From NCBI GenBank assembly GCA_963774455.1, contig CAVZFD010000005.1:1488001-1552000 (forward strand): DNA of 64,000 nt, given 5' to 3'. The notes beneath the pieces are model-generated. The model was not told the DNA's origin, did no database searches, and worked only from the letters and a program-made list of their open reading frames with translations. Shown piece by piece: positions 53,123-62,624 of this stretch. This DNA comes from DATFVA01 sp963774455. GTDB taxonomy: Bacteria; Bacteroidota; Ignavibacteria; Ignavibacteriales; Ignavibacteriaceae. Position numbers and translations under genes: made by a program. Numbering within the stretch: position 1 is the first letter of the stretch; every line of letters starts with the position of its first letter.

Positions 53123-53673
53123 CTAAGCCAGAACCCTGGTATCTTCACGCTATACTTTATTTCATTATTGTAGTTTTAGTTGTGATATTAGTTAAAGTTG
53201 CAATTATAGATCCCAAAGATCAGGTTGAAAAAGAAAAATATTACAAGCAGGAATCACACCTCAGGATGAAGAATATCAAGGAAGCCGAGATACTCTGGAA
53301 TAAAAAGTATGGAACTTATACCGGAAATCTCGATAGTCTCATTAATTTTATCAAAACAGATCCTATGGTCGACAGTGTAATGAATGCTTTTGATTCACTA
53401 TCGAGAAGACCCGCCAATCCATTTGTTTCCCTGACCACCGGACAGTTTATTCCTGATAGTTTATACAGGACTCCCAAATCCCATTCCCCGTATGTCCTCC
53501 AGATTGATACTTCGGTTGTTGCTGATACTATTTACGGCAGAAACAATCAGATCAAAAGGATTGATTCCAGCCTGGTAATAGGCAGCAGGTATTACCTTGA
53601 AGATCCCGACGGCTATGGCTCTGTAGGAAGTCTTGAAAGCGATGCTCTTAAAAATACAGCATCCTGGGAATAA
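53119..53673 (+). CDS. Single-pass membrane protein with pseudopilin-like features
   Basis: 184 residues starting at GTG, with a strong Shine-Dalgarno GGAGG 5-7 bp upstream and a four-base GTGA overlap with the ComEA-like gene. One transmembrane helix (about 12-30) is followed by a helix with AEILWNKKYGTYTGNLDSLINF. This recalls the GxY..xLxxL pattern of pseudopilins. No prepilin peptidase cleavage motif (G|FTLxE) precedes the helix, so this is a loose likeness. Function is unknown; coupling to the neighbouring genes suggests a shared complex. Confidence 0.6.
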   Translation: MTKPEPWYLHAILYFIIVVLVVILVKVAIIDPKDQVEKEKYYKQESHLRMKNIKEAEILWNKKYGTYTGNLDSLINFIKTDPMVDSVMNAFDSLSRRPANPFVSLTTGQFIPDSLYRTPKSHSPYVLQIDTSVVADTIYGRNNQIKRIDSSLVIGSRYYLEDPDGYGSVGSLESDALKNTASWE

Positions 53674-53681
53674 TTAAGAAT

Positions 53682-54611
53682 ATGATGACAGGATTTGAAA
53701 ACCATGCCGGATTTACGCTATCTTCCTCAAGACTTCAGGTTGTCGAGATTGTTCAGAAGGAAGACCAATTTGTCCTTGAAAATGTCGATGAAACATTCCT
53801 CAATGAACCGCTGAACTTAGAACTTGATAAAGAAACAAAAATAAGCGCACTTTTACAGGGCGCTTTTGATGAAATACTCGTCAGAAATCGGCTTAAAAGC
53901 AGTACTGCCTCGTTCTCCCTGCCGCCGGAAATATTTAAAGTCGTTCAGTTGCCTTACGATAATACACTGCTCCACCAGGACCTGATTGAAGAATTCAGAT
54001 GGGAACTTTCTCTAATTTATCCGGATATTGACGCGGACGAGCAGGTAATCCAGTACATTGAAATCGAGAAGAACAAGTTTATCAATCAGAATACTTCAAT
54101 CATAATCTCCCTTTCAAGGAAATATGTTAAGCTGATTAAAGAATTTTGTGAAAGGAACAAACTTAAGTTAAAGTTCATTGATAATGTGCACCTTGCTTCT
54201 GAAAGAGCTTTGACTGCAACAAATCCCGTCTCCGAAAAAGGATTGATATTAAGTGTGTTCCTTGCCGGGAAGCATCTTTCAGTTATCTTTTCTTACCAGG
54301 GAAAACCGGTATACTTTAAAGTTCATTACCTCCATGATGCGGGGGAAATTGTAAAGTATATAACATCTGATCTTGAATCAGCCGGTCATCCCAATATCAA
54401 CAGACAGCTGCTTGAATCTGCTTATATCAGCGGTGAAGAACTTTCAGGTTCCATGGTGGAAACTCTCAGAGGGAAACTTGATATTCCATTTATTAATTTT
54501 AACCCCTTCGCAAAAATAAAACCGAACCCAAAGCTGTTCGGGAACAGGTATTTTTCAGAGAAATTTAACTCGTTTTCTTCAGCAGCAGGACTTGCATTAA
54601 GATTAGCCTGA
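53682..54611 (+). CDS. PilM-like actin-fold protein
   Basis: 309 residues. The N-terminus (TLSSSRLQVVEI) and C-terminal FSSAAGLALRL resemble the first and last strands of PilM, the cytoplasmic ATPase-fold protein that links the type IV pilus inner-membrane complex. The middle (FKVVQLPYDNTLLHQDLIEE) also looks like the PilM SHS2-like region. The glycine-rich nucleotide loops are poorly kept, so nucleotide binding is uncertain. It lies 8 bp after the pseudopilin-like gene. Homology is a reading of pattern; no pilN, pilO or pilQ gene is next to it. Confidence 0.55.
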   Translation: MMTGFENHAGFTLSSSRLQVVEIVQKEDQFVLENVDETFLNEPLNLELDKETKISALLQGAFDEILVRNRLKSSTASFSLPPEIFKVVQLPYDNTLLHQDLIEEFRWELSLIYPDIDADEQVIQYIEIEKNKFINQNTSIIISLSRKYVKLIKEFCERNKLKLKFIDNVHLASERALTATNPVSEKGLILSVFLAGKHLSVIFSYQGKPVYFKVHYLHDAGEIVKYITSDLESAGHPNINRQLLESAYISGEELSGSMVETLRGKLDIPFINFNPFAKIKPNPKLFGNRYFSEKFNSFSSAAGLALRLA

Positions 54612-54695
54612 TATCAACCCTCTTAAGATTTAATTAACTTTTGAACCTGCGCAGTTTGTTTTTTAATTTTAATTAAAGATTTTCGCTTAACTTTT

Positions 54696-55247
54696 ATGAG
54701 AATGAGAATTATTTCCGGAGAATTTAAAGGCAGACTTATAAGGGTTCCGGATTCAAAATTCATCAGGCCTACTACCGATAGGGTCAGGGAAACATTCTTC
54801 AATCTCCTTAATAACCGTCTTTCATTTGAGAATATAAAAGTTCTTGATCTCTATTCAGGTTCCGGTTCTCTTGGACTCGAGTGCCTGAGCCGTGGTGCAG
54901 CATCAGTAGACTTTGTGGAGAAAAATTTTGTTATATATAAAAACCTGCAGGAAAATATCAGTTCATTAAACCTGGAAGCAAAAAGCAGCGTTCATAAAAT
55001 GGAAGCTGTAAAATTCACTTCTCTCAGCAATCATCAGCAGTATGATTTGATACTTGCTGATCCCCCCTTCTTTAAAGACGATATCTATAAAGTGGTTGAA
55101 AATATACTAACTAATAGATACCTTGCCGATGACAGTTTCTTATTTATCGAGCGATCAATACAAACAAAAGAAAAGGATACTAATAATCTTAAAAGCGAGC
55201 CTTTTAAGATTATTGGAGACACATGTCTCTACCAGATCGGGTATTAA
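54696..55247 (+). CDS. rsmD: 16S rRNA (guanine966-N2)-methyltransferase
   Basis: 183 residues. RsmD signatures are RIISGEFKGR at the N-terminus, RPTTDRVRETFFNLL, the SAM loop VLDLYSGSGSLGLE, and the catalytic LADPPF. It methylates G966 of 16S rRNA. ATG codons at 54696 and 54702 are both possible, without a clear Shine-Dalgarno. Its stop codon overlaps by one base the ATG of the following T9SS protein gene (TAATG). Confidence 0.95.
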   Translation: MRMRIISGEFKGRLIRVPDSKFIRPTTDRVRETFFNLLNNRLSFENIKVLDLYSGSGSLGLECLSRGAASVDFVEKNFVIYKNLQENISSLNLEAKSSVHKMEAVKFTSLSNHQQYDLILADPPFFKDDIYKVVENILTNRYLADDSFLFIERSIQTKEKDTNNLKSEPFKIIGDTCLYQIGY

Positions 55248-57367
55248 TGAAATTTTTTACATTTATTTTATTCCTCAGCGGAATGCTGTATTCACAGACA
55301 TTCCAGCGTGAACTTAATTCTATTCCCTTCAGCGATCAGCAGGGTCTCTTTGCGAATATTTTTTCGGGAGGCACGAACAATCCTGAGCCGCAGTTCATTG
55401 ATATCGATAATGATGGTGATCCTGATTTATTCTATCTTGACAGCGATGGAACTTACGGCTGGTATAGGAATGACGGCTCTCCTTCAAATCCTGTCTTTAC
55501 TTTATCACTTGATACGATCCCCGGTCTATATTTCAACGACTGGTTTTATTTTACCGATATCGATAATGATAAAGACTATGATTTGTTTACCGGTTCACCC
55601 GGTGCCTACATACAATTTCGCATGAATACAGGGACACCTTCACTTCCTTACTTTACACTTGAACAGGATACCTTGAAGGACAACAACGGCGATCCTATAT
55701 ACAGCGAGTTCGGCTGCAACCCGGTTTTCGCAGATGTAGATGATGACGGTGACAAAGATTTTGTTTCAGGCAATTCTGTAGGGACGCTGAACTATTATGA
55801 AAATATCGGAACCCCGTCTACTATTAACCTAAAGTTTATAACAAATCAATGGCAGGGAATTTACATTATAAGCAGCAAAAAAGAAGGCAGCAGACATGGT
55901 GCAAGTTCTCTGGATTTTGCTGATATAGATAATGACGGTGACCTGGATTTATTCTGGGGAGATTTTTTCAGCCGAAGTCTTTATTTCATTGAGAACCAGG
56001 GAACTTCATCTGTCCCCGATCTGCAGGTGGTATTTAATAGGTATCCCCACAATCAGGATAGTGTTTTTACAAGCGGATTTAATATGCCGAGGTTTACGGA
56101 CATAGATGATGACGGAGATCTGGATTTGTTTGTTACTGTTCTTTATGATCCTACAGTGCCGCAGTCGCTTATGTTTTACCGGAATGACGGGAACGCTAAT
56201 GCAGATGATTTCCATAAGGTGACGGAAGATTATCTGAGAACCCTCGATACAGGTAATGACAGCGCTCCCTGGTTTGGCGACTTGGATAATGACGGCGATC
56301 AGGATCTGTTAATCGGGTCAACCCAAAATCCCGACGGTACTTTGTTCTATTTTCAAAATACAGGTACCCAGGCACATCCTTCATTTTTATTAATTGATTC
56401 TGTTTACTTCGGAATTAAAAATGAACTGTCTGTTAGTCCTGCCGCCTCCGATCTTGATGGAGATGGCGATCTTGATTTACTCATCGGCTGTTTTGACGGC
56501 ACAATCTCCCTTTATACGAATATCGGATCTGCCTCATCACCCGATTTCAAATTTTCAGGAAAGCTCGAAAATAGCAGCGGCGCAACAATCGACGTTGGAG
56601 TTTATGCACGTCCTTTCCTTTTAGATTATGACGGCGACGGAGATCCCGATCTTGCTGCCGGGGCATTTAACGGCAAATTTTATTTTTATAAGAATACCGG
56701 TACACAGCAGGCATTTGAATTTACAACCGATACAACCTTCATCCACAGACTTAATCCGCAGGATCCCGGCTCTCCCGTTATTGACGTAGGTGATAACAGT
56801 GCTCCTTTTTTCATTGATTACGACGATGACGGTGATTTTGATCTGTTTGCCGGAAACCGTGATGGATTTGTTTATTATTTCCGGAATGACGGCACAAATG
56901 TCCTTCCAATATGGACAATTGTCACTAATAACTTTATAGGCCAGGATTTCGGAATAGATGCATTCCCCTGTTTCGTTGATATTGACCGGGACACAGATCA
57001 GGATTTTTTTGTTGGTAATTTGAAAGGAGGTCTGTATCTTTACAGGAATCAGACCGTGACAGGTTTAACAGATACAAAAAATAAAATCAGAAATTACTTC
57101 CTGATTTCTGCTTACCCCAACCCTTTTAATCCTCTGACAAGGATTACCTTTGAGGCGGGAAAGCAGGATCATTATTCTATTGTCATTTTTGATCTTCTTG
57201 GCAGAGAAATAAACTCAATTTATGACGGCGAACTTTCACAAGGAGTTCATCAGTTTTACTGGAATGGGAAAAATAAAAACGGAATTTCCGCCGCTTCAGG
57301 TATTTACCTTTTATCGGCAAGGAATGAGGATACGATAAAGACAATTAAATTAATTCTACTCAAATAA
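55247..57367 (+). CDS. Secreted FG-GAP repeat protein with T9SS sorting domain
   Basis: 706 residues from the ATG at 55247, which overlaps the rsmD stop by one base and gives a signal peptide (MKFFTFILFLSGMLYSQ). An in-frame ATG at 55223 behind GGAG is an alternative inside rsmD. About eleven FG-GAP/VCBS repeats of type DIDNDGDPDLF...YRNDG follow, Ca2+-binding propeller blades as in integrins. The tail is a sorting domain (SAYPNPFNPLTRITFE). The protein is likely a surface Ca2+-binding propeller; the ligand is unknown. It is translationally coupled to rsmD, perhaps accidentally. Confidence 0.85.
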   Translation: MKFFTFILFLSGMLYSQTFQRELNSIPFSDQQGLFANIFSGGTNNPEPQFIDIDNDGDPDLFYLDSDGTYGWYRNDGSPSNPVFTLSLDTIPGLYFNDWFYFTDIDNDKDYDLFTGSPGAYIQFRMNTGTPSLPYFTLEQDTLKDNNGDPIYSEFGCNPVFADVDDDGDKDFVSGNSVGTLNYYENIGTPSTINLKFITNQWQGIYIISSKKEGSRHGASSLDFADIDNDGDLDLFWGDFFSRSLYFIENQGTSSVPDLQVVFNRYPHNQDSVFTSGFNMPRFTDIDDDGDLDLFVTVLYDPTVPQSLMFYRNDGNANADDFHKVTEDYLRTLDTGNDSAPWFGDLDNDGDQDLLIGSTQNPDGTLFYFQNTGTQAHPSFLLIDSVYFGIKNELSVSPAASDLDGDGDLDLLIGCFDGTISLYTNIGSASSPDFKFSGKLENSSGATIDVGVYARPFLLDYDGDGDPDLAAGAFNGKFYFYKNTGTQQAFEFTTDTTFIHRLNPQDPGSPVIDVGDNSAPFFIDYDDDGDFDLFAGNRDGFVYYFRNDGTNVLPIWTIVTNNFIGQDFGIDAFPCFVDIDRDTDQDFFVGNLKGGLYLYRNQTVTGLTDTKNKIRNYFLISAYPNPFNPLTRITFEAGKQDHYSIVIFDLLGREINSIYDGELSQGVHQFYWNGKNKNGISAASGIYLLSARNEDTIKTIKLILLK

Positions 57368-57382
57368 TCATCCGGAGAACTA

Positions 57383-58978
57383 ATGAAAAAAGTCACTTTA
57401 CTTCTTCTACTGATGTACATTGTAAGTCCATTATCCGCGCAGGAACTTAATACAACTCTCTTAAGCAATCTCAACCAGTATCCTTCTGCGGGATATAATG
57501 ATATATGGGGTTACACTGATCAGAACGGAAGAGAATATGCTCTTCTTGGTGTGAATACGGGAACATCAGTAATAGACATAACAGATCCTTTGAATCCTGT
57601 CGAATCCGCATTTGTAACAGGCTCATCTTCAATATGGCGGGATATAAAAACCCACGACCATTATATGTATATGGTTTCAGAGGGCGGAAGCGGACTTCAG
57701 ATAGTCGATCTTTCAAACCTTCCCGGCGGCGTTACTTTTATAGGGAATAATACTACCTACTTTTCAACTGCCCATAACCTTTTTATTGCAGACGGTTATG
57801 CATACGTAGTTGGTGCAAATAACGGAAGCGGAATACATATTCTGGATCTTTCGGATCCTGTCAACCCGGTTCAGACAGCTTATTATTCAACCAGCGGCTA
57901 CGTTCATGATGTTTACGTTTATGATGATACGATTTATGCTTCCTCAGAAGACACTTATGATGTCGTTGACGTTACTGACAAATCAAATCCTCAGCTGGTC
58001 AGCCAGAGTGCAGCATTACCCGGTATTTACGCACACAGCGGCTGGCTTACAGAAGATAAGCGGTATTTTGTTGCCTGTGAAGAATTTAATGTCCGTGACG
58101 TTACCGTTTGGGATCTTCAGGACAGAACAAGCTGGGACCTTGTCGTTCCAACCTGGCAGATGGCTGAGAACACCCCCACGCATAATGTTTTTATCCGGGG
58201 ACAGTATGCTTATATGTCATATTATAAAGACGGATTTGTCTGTCTTGATGTATCAGATCCAACTAATCCCATTTACGTGGGAAGGTATGATACTTATCCT
58301 TCGAATACAGGAACCTACGAGGGAGCATGGGGATGCTATCCGTTTTTTCCTTCAGGAAATGTGATAATATCCGATATTAGTACAGGACTTTATGTCCTTG
58401 ATTTTCTTCCGGATAATGTGCCTGTAGAACTAAACTCATTCACAGCTAACATTTCGGGAGCATACGTTGAATTGACCTGGAAAACCGCTACAGAAACGAA
58501 TAATAAAGGTTTTGAAATTCAGAGATCCTCTGATAAATCAGACTGGCTAACCATAGGATCTACAAAAGGTTATGGTACAACTTCTGAACTTCATTCTTAT
58601 ACTCATCTCGACAAAAATCCTTTGAATGGAAAATCTTATTACAGACTAATACAGGAGGATTTTGACGGAACACAGAAGACTTATGATCCTGTTGAAATAA
58701 CTGCCGATGCTCCCGTTCAATTTACTCTGGAGCAGAATTATCCAAATCCATTTAACCCTGCCACAACTATTAAATATAATATAGGCGAGGATTCACACGT
58801 TAGTCTTAGTATCTATAATTCACTTGGTCAGAAGGTCAGAACCCTGGTTAATGAATTTAAACCAGCAGGAAACTACCAGGTCAAATTCGATGCCTCAGGT
58901 ATTGCATCCGGCATCTACATAGCCAGGATTGAGGCGGGAGGATTTACCAAAATAATTAAAATGAATCTGCTAAAGTAA
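57383..58978 (+). CDS. Secreted LVIVD-repeat protein with T9SS sorting domain
   Basis: 531 residues with a signal peptide (to about PLSAQ). The body has LVIVD-type blades: VIDITDPLNPV, LQIVDLSNLPG, HILDLSDPVNPV, VVDVTDKSNPQ and CLDVSDPTNPI, the pattern of choice-of-anchor B proteins. A VPVELNSFTA linker and a type A sorting domain (NYPNPFNPATTIKYN) end it. It lies 15 bp after the FG-GAP gene with a GGAG ribosome site and is the last gene of the run before a hairpin. Likely a surface or secreted protein of unknown function. Confidence 0.88.
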   Translation: MKKVTLLLLLMYIVSPLSAQELNTTLLSNLNQYPSAGYNDIWGYTDQNGREYALLGVNTGTSVIDITDPLNPVESAFVTGSSSIWRDIKTHDHYMYMVSEGGSGLQIVDLSNLPGGVTFIGNNTTYFSTAHNLFIADGYAYVVGANNGSGIHILDLSDPVNPVQTAYYSTSGYVHDVYVYDDTIYASSEDTYDVVDVTDKSNPQLVSQSAALPGIYAHSGWLTEDKRYFVACEEFNVRDVTVWDLQDRTSWDLVVPTWQMAENTPTHNVFIRGQYAYMSYYKDGFVCLDVSDPTNPIYVGRYDTYPSNTGTYEGAWGCYPFFPSGNVIISDISTGLYVLDFLPDNVPVELNSFTANISGAYVELTWKTATETNNKGFEIQRSSDKSDWLTIGSTKGYGTTSELHSYTHLDKNPLNGKSYYRLIQEDFDGTQKTYDPVEITADAPVQFTLEQNYPNPFNPATTIKYNIGEDSHVSLSIYNSLGQKVRTLVNEFKPAGNYQVKFDASGIASGIYIARIEAGGFTKIIKMNLLK

Positions 58979-58997
58979 AGTAATCCCACTTGTTACC

Positions 58998-59044
58998 AGA
59001 GGCTGCCTCATAATTGTAATAATTAAAGAGACAGCCTCTTTTTT
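58998..59044 (+). terminator. Hairpin terminator between convergent genes
   Basis: AGAGGCTG (58998-59005) pairs with CAGCCTCT (59032-59039) and is followed by a T run to 59044. It terminates plus-strand transcription before the convergent response regulator gene ending at 59059. The 26-nt loop is longer than usual. Confidence 0.65.
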
Positions 59045-59058
59045 ACTACTTGCCCTTT

Positions 59059-59739
59059 TTATTTAATAAACTTATAACCTGCTGTATGAACCGTGACTAT
59101 ATGTTCAGGGCTTGAGGGATCGTCTTCAATTTTCTTTCGGATTGAAAGAATGTAATTATCCACTGTTCTTGTAGTCGGAAATGCGTCATATCCCCAGACA
59201 TCATCAAGAAATTTATCGCGCGTAATAACCTCTCCTTCATGCTCCACAAAATATTTCAGGATCTTATATTCTGTTGCTGACATCCTAATGGGAGCACCTT
59301 TTTTTTCAACCTCCATTTTCTTCAGGTTCATAAAAACATTTCCGAAGGAATACTCTGCCACTCCGGGAGCTGCAGGCTGAGCTCTCCTTAAAAGCGCTTT
59401 TATCCTTGCAAGGAGTTCCTTCAGACTGAAAGGTTTTGTCATATAATCATCTGCACCGATTTCCAGTCCAAGCACCTTATCGATTTCCTCATGCTTGCTT
59501 GTCAGCATCAAAATGGGGACGTTCTTCCCTGCCTGCCTCAGGTCCTTGCACACTTCAAAGCCATCTTTAAGCGGTAGGATCAGATCCAGAAGTATCAGGT
59601 CATATTCATTCTGCATCGCAAGGGTATACCCTTTCTGTCCATCTTCAGCCCTGGAAACTGCATACTTTTCACCGCTCAGACTTTCAGATAAACCTGTCAG
59701 CAATGCAGGATCATCTTCTACGATCAATATTTTTTTCAT
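59059..59739 (-). CDS. OmpR/PhoB-type response regulator
   Basis: 226 residues with an N-terminal receiver (phospho-acceptor Asp52 in LLDLILP; TSKHEEIDKV and DYMTKPF) and a C-terminal winged helix ending in PSSPEHIVTVHTAGYKF (DNA-contact helix VDNYILSIRKK). It is the second gene of a unit: its start directly abuts the stop of the sensor kinase gene at 59740. It is transcribed away from the T9SS genes; its targets are unknown. Confidence 0.95.
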   Translation of the reverse strand: MKKILIVEDDPALLTGLSESLSGEKYAVSRAEDGQKGYTLAMQNEYDLILLDLILPLKDGFEVCKDLRQAGKNVPILMLTSKHEEIDKVLGLEIGADDYMTKPFSLKELLARIKALLRRAQPAAPGVAEYSFGNVFMNLKKMEVEKKGAPIRMSATEYKILKYFVEHEGEVITRDKFLDDVWGYDAFPTTRTVDNYILSIRKKIEDDPSSPEHIVTVHTAGYKFIK

Positions 59740-62241
59740 TTAACCCTCCTCTTCCGTTAGAGAAACGCTGATTAAACTCTGATCCTCAAAGTATGAGGTT
59801 TCATATACTTCGATAGGAAATTTCAGAATGAAGGCAGTCCCCTCCTCCGGCACACTCTGAACCTCAATCTTCCCTTTATGTGCATCCATAACATGTTTTA
59901 TAATTGATAATCCCAGTCCGGTTCCGCTTATTTTCATATTCCCGGCAATCTGCGATCGAAAGAATGGCTGAAACAGGTTTTTAAGGTCTTCGGATTCTAT
60001 CCCTATTCCCTTGTCTCTCACTTCCACACAATAGAAATTCGCGAGTCTGTATGTTGAGACAAAAAGTGCTTTCTGCTTCACAGAATATTTGATGCCATTT
60101 GTAATTACGTTTATTAATGCTTCCATTACTGCATCCGGATCAGCAGAAACCATCCAGTTGATCGAGCATATTTTTTTTTCTACAATGAAGCCCTGCATTT
60201 TAAGCTGATAATTGAGGGCTGACAAAGTTTTTTCTACAACCGGGTTAAGTGAAACGCTCTCGAAATTATAATGCCTCGTCCCCTTCTCTATCCATGCAAA
60301 TCCGAGCACGTTATTTATCAATCGTGTAAGGCGGTCGGCCTCTCCCTCAATTATATTCAGGTAATCTCTCTGTTTTTCTGATGCCTGTTTATCATTTTTG
60401 AGCATCTCAGAAAAAACTTTGATGGATGCAAGAGGAGTCTTCAGATCATGGGATACCGTAGATACGAACATCGTCTTCTGCTTGTTCAGCTCTTCAAGTT
60501 TTTCTGCCTCAAGATTTTTCCGGATTAACTCTTCCTGGAGGTAAATCCTGGAGAGTGTCGAGGCAATACTGGATGCCACATTATTAAGCAGGTCGATATC
60601 TTCGATGGTGAACCGGCCTTCCGATTTTTTTCCACCCAGGACGAGGAAAGCATAAATATTTCCATCCCCCGTGCTTACAGGAATAACGAGCTCCATTCCC
60701 CATCTTTTAAAAGTAGCAATATCTGCAGTTTCAAAGGCCACACCAGCCTCAACCTTTGAAGGATCGGCAACAGGATTATTTAATTCCGATTTAAGGCTGG
60801 CCGAGTCAAAAGGCAGTCTTCGATTAACGAGAAGATCAAAATTATGATGAGCTATCAGCATTATATAATTATTCCTAAGCAGGAAAAAGCCGATTTTTTT
60901 AACCGGGATAAACTCCTGGGTTTTCTTTACTACCATTTCCGCCAGATCCGGGACAGTATGTATTTCTGATATATTCCTGATAAAATTTCGAAGTGCTTCC
61001 CTGAAATCATATTGTACCCTGAAGAATTTCTTATCAACATAAACCTGTACTCTTCTCCTGATTGGTTCAAAAAGCAATGCTATGAGAATAGCAGCGATTA
61101 TTGAAGGTATCTGATGATTCAATAATGATAACTGGCTGCTGATAACCGAAATCAATGCAATGTAGATGATGACAAGGAAAAATATTACGATAGAGTAAAC
61201 GATACTTCTGCTGATCAGAAGGTCAATGTCCATCAGATGGTACCGGAGGATCGCGATTGTAAAAGTGAAAGGGATTGAGAGCATCAGGACCGGGATAAGT
61301 ATTTCAGGCATTATAGTTATCGATAAAGCGACCTGAGGAATAGTCCACAACGCAATGAAACTGAGCGGGCCGATTAGAAAACCTGAAAGCAGCCACTTAA
61401 GTTTCTTTTTCTCTACTTGATTGTCTGTCCTGAAATACGAAACAAAAAATATTGAAATTGCGGCCACTATATTAAATATTGCCAGGATGCGGTTCAGCAT
61501 AAATACCGACAGGTAATTATCGATATCCGGTTGACCTGGTTGAGGAAGTATCCTGATAAAAAAGTAGGTGTTTATACCTGCTATCAGGATACCTGCAGTA
61601 TAAGATCCCAGTATCAGGTAATTGAAACGTTTCTCCCTATCCTTCGGGAATGCAAGTGAGAAATGAAAAAAAGCTGCTGGCGTCAGTACATAGGCTAAAT
61701 GAAATACTGACTTGGCCGCAATACCTAAACCCAGTGGATAAGTTGTATACTTTCCCCACGTTGTAAGAAGCATGATGGCGATACCAATACTTCCCCAGTG
61801 AAATATTTTTGCGGCTCTTAATTCAGGACAGTTAAGCAGTACAAATATTCCGAAAGCTATAAATAAAAATCCGGCCAGGCTGTTAGAAATAATGAACGAC
61901 AGTGTATAAAATTCAACCAGTTCCGTCTGAACAGTGCTCTTACTGCCGTTCCGGAAATAATCAATTGATATTTTATCGCCGATGGATTTACTGTCGACAT
62001 AAATCTCAAGTCCCTCTCTGCCGGTGAAATGCAGTCCCCCGAAGGAAATAAGAGTATCTCCAGGCTGTATACCATTTACCAGTTCACTGTTTCTACCCGC
62101 AGTAAAGATCCCATTATTATGAATTACAGAGATTGGTAAATCAGCTTTCTGACTCAGATGGAAGATTCCGATTATGCAGAAGAGGAAGAAGAATGCATCA
62201 AGAAGTAAAAACGAACGAACCTGCCAGTCTAACTTTCTCAA
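59740..62241 (-). CDS. Multi-pass sensor histidine kinase with PDZ-like and GAF regions
   Basis: 833 residues. An N-terminal helix and a periplasmic PDZ-like segment (NGIQPGDTLISFGGLHF) precede several transmembrane helices in residues about 110-390. A GAF-like region (about 415-550) follows. The kinase core has HisKA phospho-His598 in VSHDLKTPLA, the N box (INVITNGIKY), G1 box DKGIGIE and G2 box GTGLGLS. All catalytic motifs are intact. The partner is the regulator at 59059, with no gap. Strong Shine-Dalgarno GGGGGAT lies before the ATG. The signal may be a membrane or envelope cue. Confidence 0.93.
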   Translation of the reverse strand: MRKLDWQVRSFLLLDAFFFLFCIIGIFHLSQKADLPISVIHNNGIFTAGRNSELVNGIQPGDTLISFGGLHFTGREGLEIYVDSKSIGDKISIDYFRNGSKSTVQTELVEFYTLSFIISNSLAGFLFIAFGIFVLLNCPELRAAKIFHWGSIGIAIMLLTTWGKYTTYPLGLGIAAKSVFHLAYVLTPAAFFHFSLAFPKDREKRFNYLILGSYTAGILIAGINTYFFIRILPQPGQPDIDNYLSVFMLNRILAIFNIVAAISIFFVSYFRTDNQVEKKKLKWLLSGFLIGPLSFIALWTIPQVALSITIMPEILIPVLMLSIPFTFTIAILRYHLMDIDLLISRSIVYSIVIFFLVIIYIALISVISSQLSLLNHQIPSIIAAILIALLFEPIRRRVQVYVDKKFFRVQYDFREALRNFIRNISEIHTVPDLAEMVVKKTQEFIPVKKIGFFLLRNNYIMLIAHHNFDLLVNRRLPFDSASLKSELNNPVADPSKVEAGVAFETADIATFKRWGMELVIPVSTGDGNIYAFLVLGGKKSEGRFTIEDIDLLNNVASSIASTLSRIYLQEELIRKNLEAEKLEELNKQKTMFVSTVSHDLKTPLASIKVFSEMLKNDKQASEKQRDYLNIIEGEADRLTRLINNVLGFAWIEKGTRHYNFESVSLNPVVEKTLSALNYQLKMQGFIVEKKICSINWMVSADPDAVMEALINVITNGIKYSVKQKALFVSTYRLANFYCVEVRDKGIGIESEDLKNLFQPFFRSQIAGNMKISGTGLGLSIIKHVMDAHKGKIEVQSVPEEGTAFILKFPIEVYETSYFEDQSLISVSLTEEEG

Positions 62242-62624
62242 GTATATCCCCCGGTACAGATTCTGATAATATTTGAATTCAATTTAATTCTAACATAGTT
62301 CATTAGCAATAAATTCTTTTATTTACAGCCGTTTCAATTGTAGCATCTTCTAATGATCCGGGCAAATAGAGATCAGTTTAACAATACATTTCCTTATAAA
62401 CCTGTGAAAAAGTGATAAAAGAATTGTCAAAAAAATGTCAAATCTTTGAAGAAAAGATGGGTAGGTGTTTATAATTGTATGAGAAAGGGGAGAACAAAAA
62501 TCGTTTTTGTGTAATCAGGCAGAATAAATGAGAAGGAGGAAAGCATATCCCTTCTTAATCAAGGAATATGTTTCCTCCATTCACAATTTCAGGTTTGTCA
62601 AGCTTGAAATAATCCAATCAGGAT
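62242..62624. other. 383-bp intergenic region with a terminator hairpin
   Basis: No gene is visible. On its right half is the hairpin at 62535-62578. On the left it should hold the promoter of the minus-strand sensor kinase; the sequence is AT-rich with no convincing -10/-35 pair. No tRNA or riboswitch-like structure is evident. Confidence 0.6.
62535..62578 (-). terminator. Hairpin terminator of the propeller protein gene
   Basis: A long imperfect stem: GGAGGAAA...CATAT...CC on one side pairs with GG..ATATG...TTTCCTCC on the other. It lies 47 bp after the stop of the minus-strand gene at 62625 and is followed by a moderately T-rich stretch on the minus strand. Confidence 0.55.
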
